64,000 nucleotides of DNA from Chromobacterium sp. IIBBL 290-4 (GTDB lineage: Bacteria > Pseudomonadota > Gammaproteobacteria > Burkholderiales > Chromobacteriaceae), in NCBI RefSeq assembly GCF_024207115.1, contig NZ_CP100128.1, positions 4,898,001 to 4,962,000 of the forward strand, given 5' to 3'. Below, piece by piece: positions 63,701 through 64,000 of this stretch. Position 1 is the first letter of the stretch; the number at the start of each line of letters is the position of its first letter. Below the pieces are notes generated by a model. That model saw nothing but the letters and a program-made list of their open reading frames with translations. It had not been told where the DNA came from and ran no database searches. The position numbers and the translations under genes are program-made.

Positions 63701-64000
63701 GTCAGCAATGCTTGCCTTGTCTCATGTGAAAGGCTTGCCGGATCTCCTGCGGTGAACAGTACAAAAGGCGCTCGACGTACAACCTCGCTGGCAACGCTTT
63801 CATCCCAGAGTGCAAGCCAAGCTGCCGTTTCCAACATCGAAGGCTTGACTAGGTCGACTTCATAGATCCTAGAGAAGAGCAGATTATGCAGTTGGCGTTG
63901 CGGCAGGTTGCACTGCCGTAGTCGCTGCAGCCAACGCGCTGCCAGATAGGCGCGGACCACACCTTCGTTGTCGTTGTGTAATCTAGCCCGACCGAAGGTC
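60745..64000 (-). CDS. C-terminal part of a very large STAND-NTPase-like protein with PD-(D/E)xK-like end (N-terminus outside window)
   Basis: 1,085 residues are visible and the frame stays open to the window edge, so the true start is to the right. Near the edge HNDNEGVVRAYLAARWL resembles the 'EYLAA' helix that closes the NTPase module of NACHT/STAND proteins. Then come some 800 residues of helical repeat character (many L-x2-L and A-x3-A patterns), as in sensor domains. The last 140 residues contain EKEPDLRLRAKASD, VATEIKVAESWS and IQLCGQYLRG, fitting the D...ExK...Q layout of restriction-like nucleases. No recognised named family. Context in a Tn7-like element suggests anti-phage defence; that is inference. 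Confidence 0.65.
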   Translation of the reverse strand, partial: TFGRARLHNDNEGVVRAYLAARWLQRLRQCNLPQRQLHNLLFSRIYEVDLVKPSMLETAAWLALWDESVASEVVRRAPFVLFTAGDPASLSHETRQALLTALVERMRRDEEVPLLDLSSLARFVLPDIVPALRAVWATDKEHDEIRHFVLRLIWLGKVKDCADLAIEASFGRYQDFSTAMTAGRALLAAGDAGVRREYAEYIKVQCAVIPPTLVWEAVDDLFPQLIDVDDLLAILAVIHLGDAEGGGFRFDWNGAELVERLKSPPDLTRLINGLLQQLEAESQVGTVKKSPRDEQYAAALGAAALRLLDLSPDDVAPTAAIDAALRISDRRQNMIQRRISSASDVVERLHRTAERRRAAFWRAAERLRNYRSSVDYPLLYLFQMQLLGWPLKLVLDDIDWLLIDGPSRGRATERKLAINSALNIWSAEGKPEALKRRISDVATTDLEMQETYTEWMTPHTKSAEEIKSDEDLAEARRAGELAQAEQEQSWIDFIADLKENPVQLRRLHPTTETSIDRRIYCLWQLLSEASSNNSCYAINSVEPLVELAGEEVAAAFAAGLAEIWRAWKPTLRSVRPAEERNQISTIDCLGIAGISIEAAIRKDWALCLTEPEAIRAAEYATLEINGIPDWIAALVAAWPAAVEKVFVQEVVHSLDDPTPLGYYQLLDALRRSDESVVQLMAPSLLSELEARSNLDREALRLLLFILNRGLLRDKKKDLCALALSRFQFSSDPHVSAQYLEVAYAINAYRATDALMAKLDLLGEVEKTALVQQALPQIFGSRWPLSELADMHLDAAVLERLVLLAYAMIPLEDNRNRVTGGVYSQDECDEVKRARSAAFSALVNTPGHATYAAILRLMDTPNFPVPRSRLLALALARAANDAEHTAWRADDPFQFEQGFEKPPVTGRELQRVVLQRLEDLQHDLVHGDFQQGTTLCALPDEQEVQKWVADRLRQVQGAAYSIEREVHVADEKEPDLRLRAKASDVTVATEIKVAESWSMKELEDALVIQLCGQYLRGQEGREGILLLVHQKTRSKGWKLPDGAYLDFEGVVQRLRALAVSIRSKSPAGPQPEIGVIDVSRCDDRP

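Larger units (their letters stand above)
54137..64000 (+). mobile_element. Tn7-like transposon with TnsA-TnsB-TnsC-TniQ core and cargo (far end outside the window)
   Basis: Four transposition genes in order tnsA, tnsB, tnsC, tniQ read away from the msrB 3' end. In Tn7 itself the tns genes also start near the end lying next to the target gene, so msrB or its downstream sequence is the likely attachment site. Coding GC is lower than that of host genes. No cas genes, tnsD or tnsE are in view; TniQ has extra DNA-binding domains and may pick the target. Behind tniQ come an antitoxin-like ORF and a very large probable defence gene on the opposite strand. The left boundary given is the end of msrB, not a mapped terminus. 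Confidence 0.75.

Noticed and set aside
54137..64000. CRISPR-guided transposon
   Set aside because: No cas genes or repeat-spacer arrays are visible and TniQ has its own large DNA-binding part. Cargo beyond the window could still change this.

Overview
The window reads as chromosome of a Neisseriales betaproteobacterium, most likely a Chromobacterium species. The main reasons are the 297-residue phenylalanine hydroxylase, whose length, N-terminal sequence and metal-ligand spacing (H138, H143, E184) match the well-studied Chromobacterium enzyme as I remember it, the GC-rich coding style, and the family mix. The genus call is inference from remembered family features; no database was searched.

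Region 1 (1-11 kb): the 5' end of thiB behind a TPP riboswitch; a DUF1800/DUF1501 export pair; a periplasmic solute-binding protein; an unrecognised tail-anchored protein; a MarR-type regulator divergent from pxpB-pxpC-pxpA-DUF969-DUF979-pcp, a complete pyroglutamate (5-oxoproline) release, uptake and hydrolysis operon.

Region 2 (11-20 kb): a leftward glycosyltransferase group with a poorly coding 0.7 kb stretch inside it; an intact IS1595-family element with 8-bp target duplication, inserted in the T-tract of the phhA terminator; phhA with a divergent Lrp-type regulator; a cysteine-dioxygenase-like gene; a FadL-type porin; tandem cyclophilins.

Region 3 (20-32.8 kb): lpxH; a siderophore ferric reductase and a TonB-dependent receptor diverging across a 1 kb AT-rich gap with a Fur-like site; a tricorn-like protease; a GlxA-type regulator divergent from a cysteine hydrolase; accA-tilS.

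Region 4 (32.9-34.3 kb): fourteen tRNA genes, five tRNA-Val(TAC), seven tRNA-Asp(GTC) and two tRNA-Val(CAC), most of them in an almost perfect 191-bp tandem repeat.

Region 5 (34.4-54.1 kb): core housekeeping and signalling: LysM-FecR plus CHASE2-GGDEF, dsbB, patatin lipase, a pmbA-alkB-alkA DNA-repair operon, darP-mog-yheT, thioesterase, two HD-GYP-type proteins (one lacking the HD pair), cspA with long leader, dgt, msrB.

Region 6 (54.1-64 kb): a Tn7-like transposon core (tnsA, tnsB, tnsC, tniQ) starting just after msrB, with an unusual structured leader before tnsA, a strong Fur-box-like sequence, an orphan antitoxin-like ORF, and the C-terminal 1,085 residues of a very large protein that I read as a STAND-type NTPase with a PD-(D/E)xK-like nuclease end, a likely anti-phage cargo gene. 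Neither transposon end is proven, and its far end lies outside the window.
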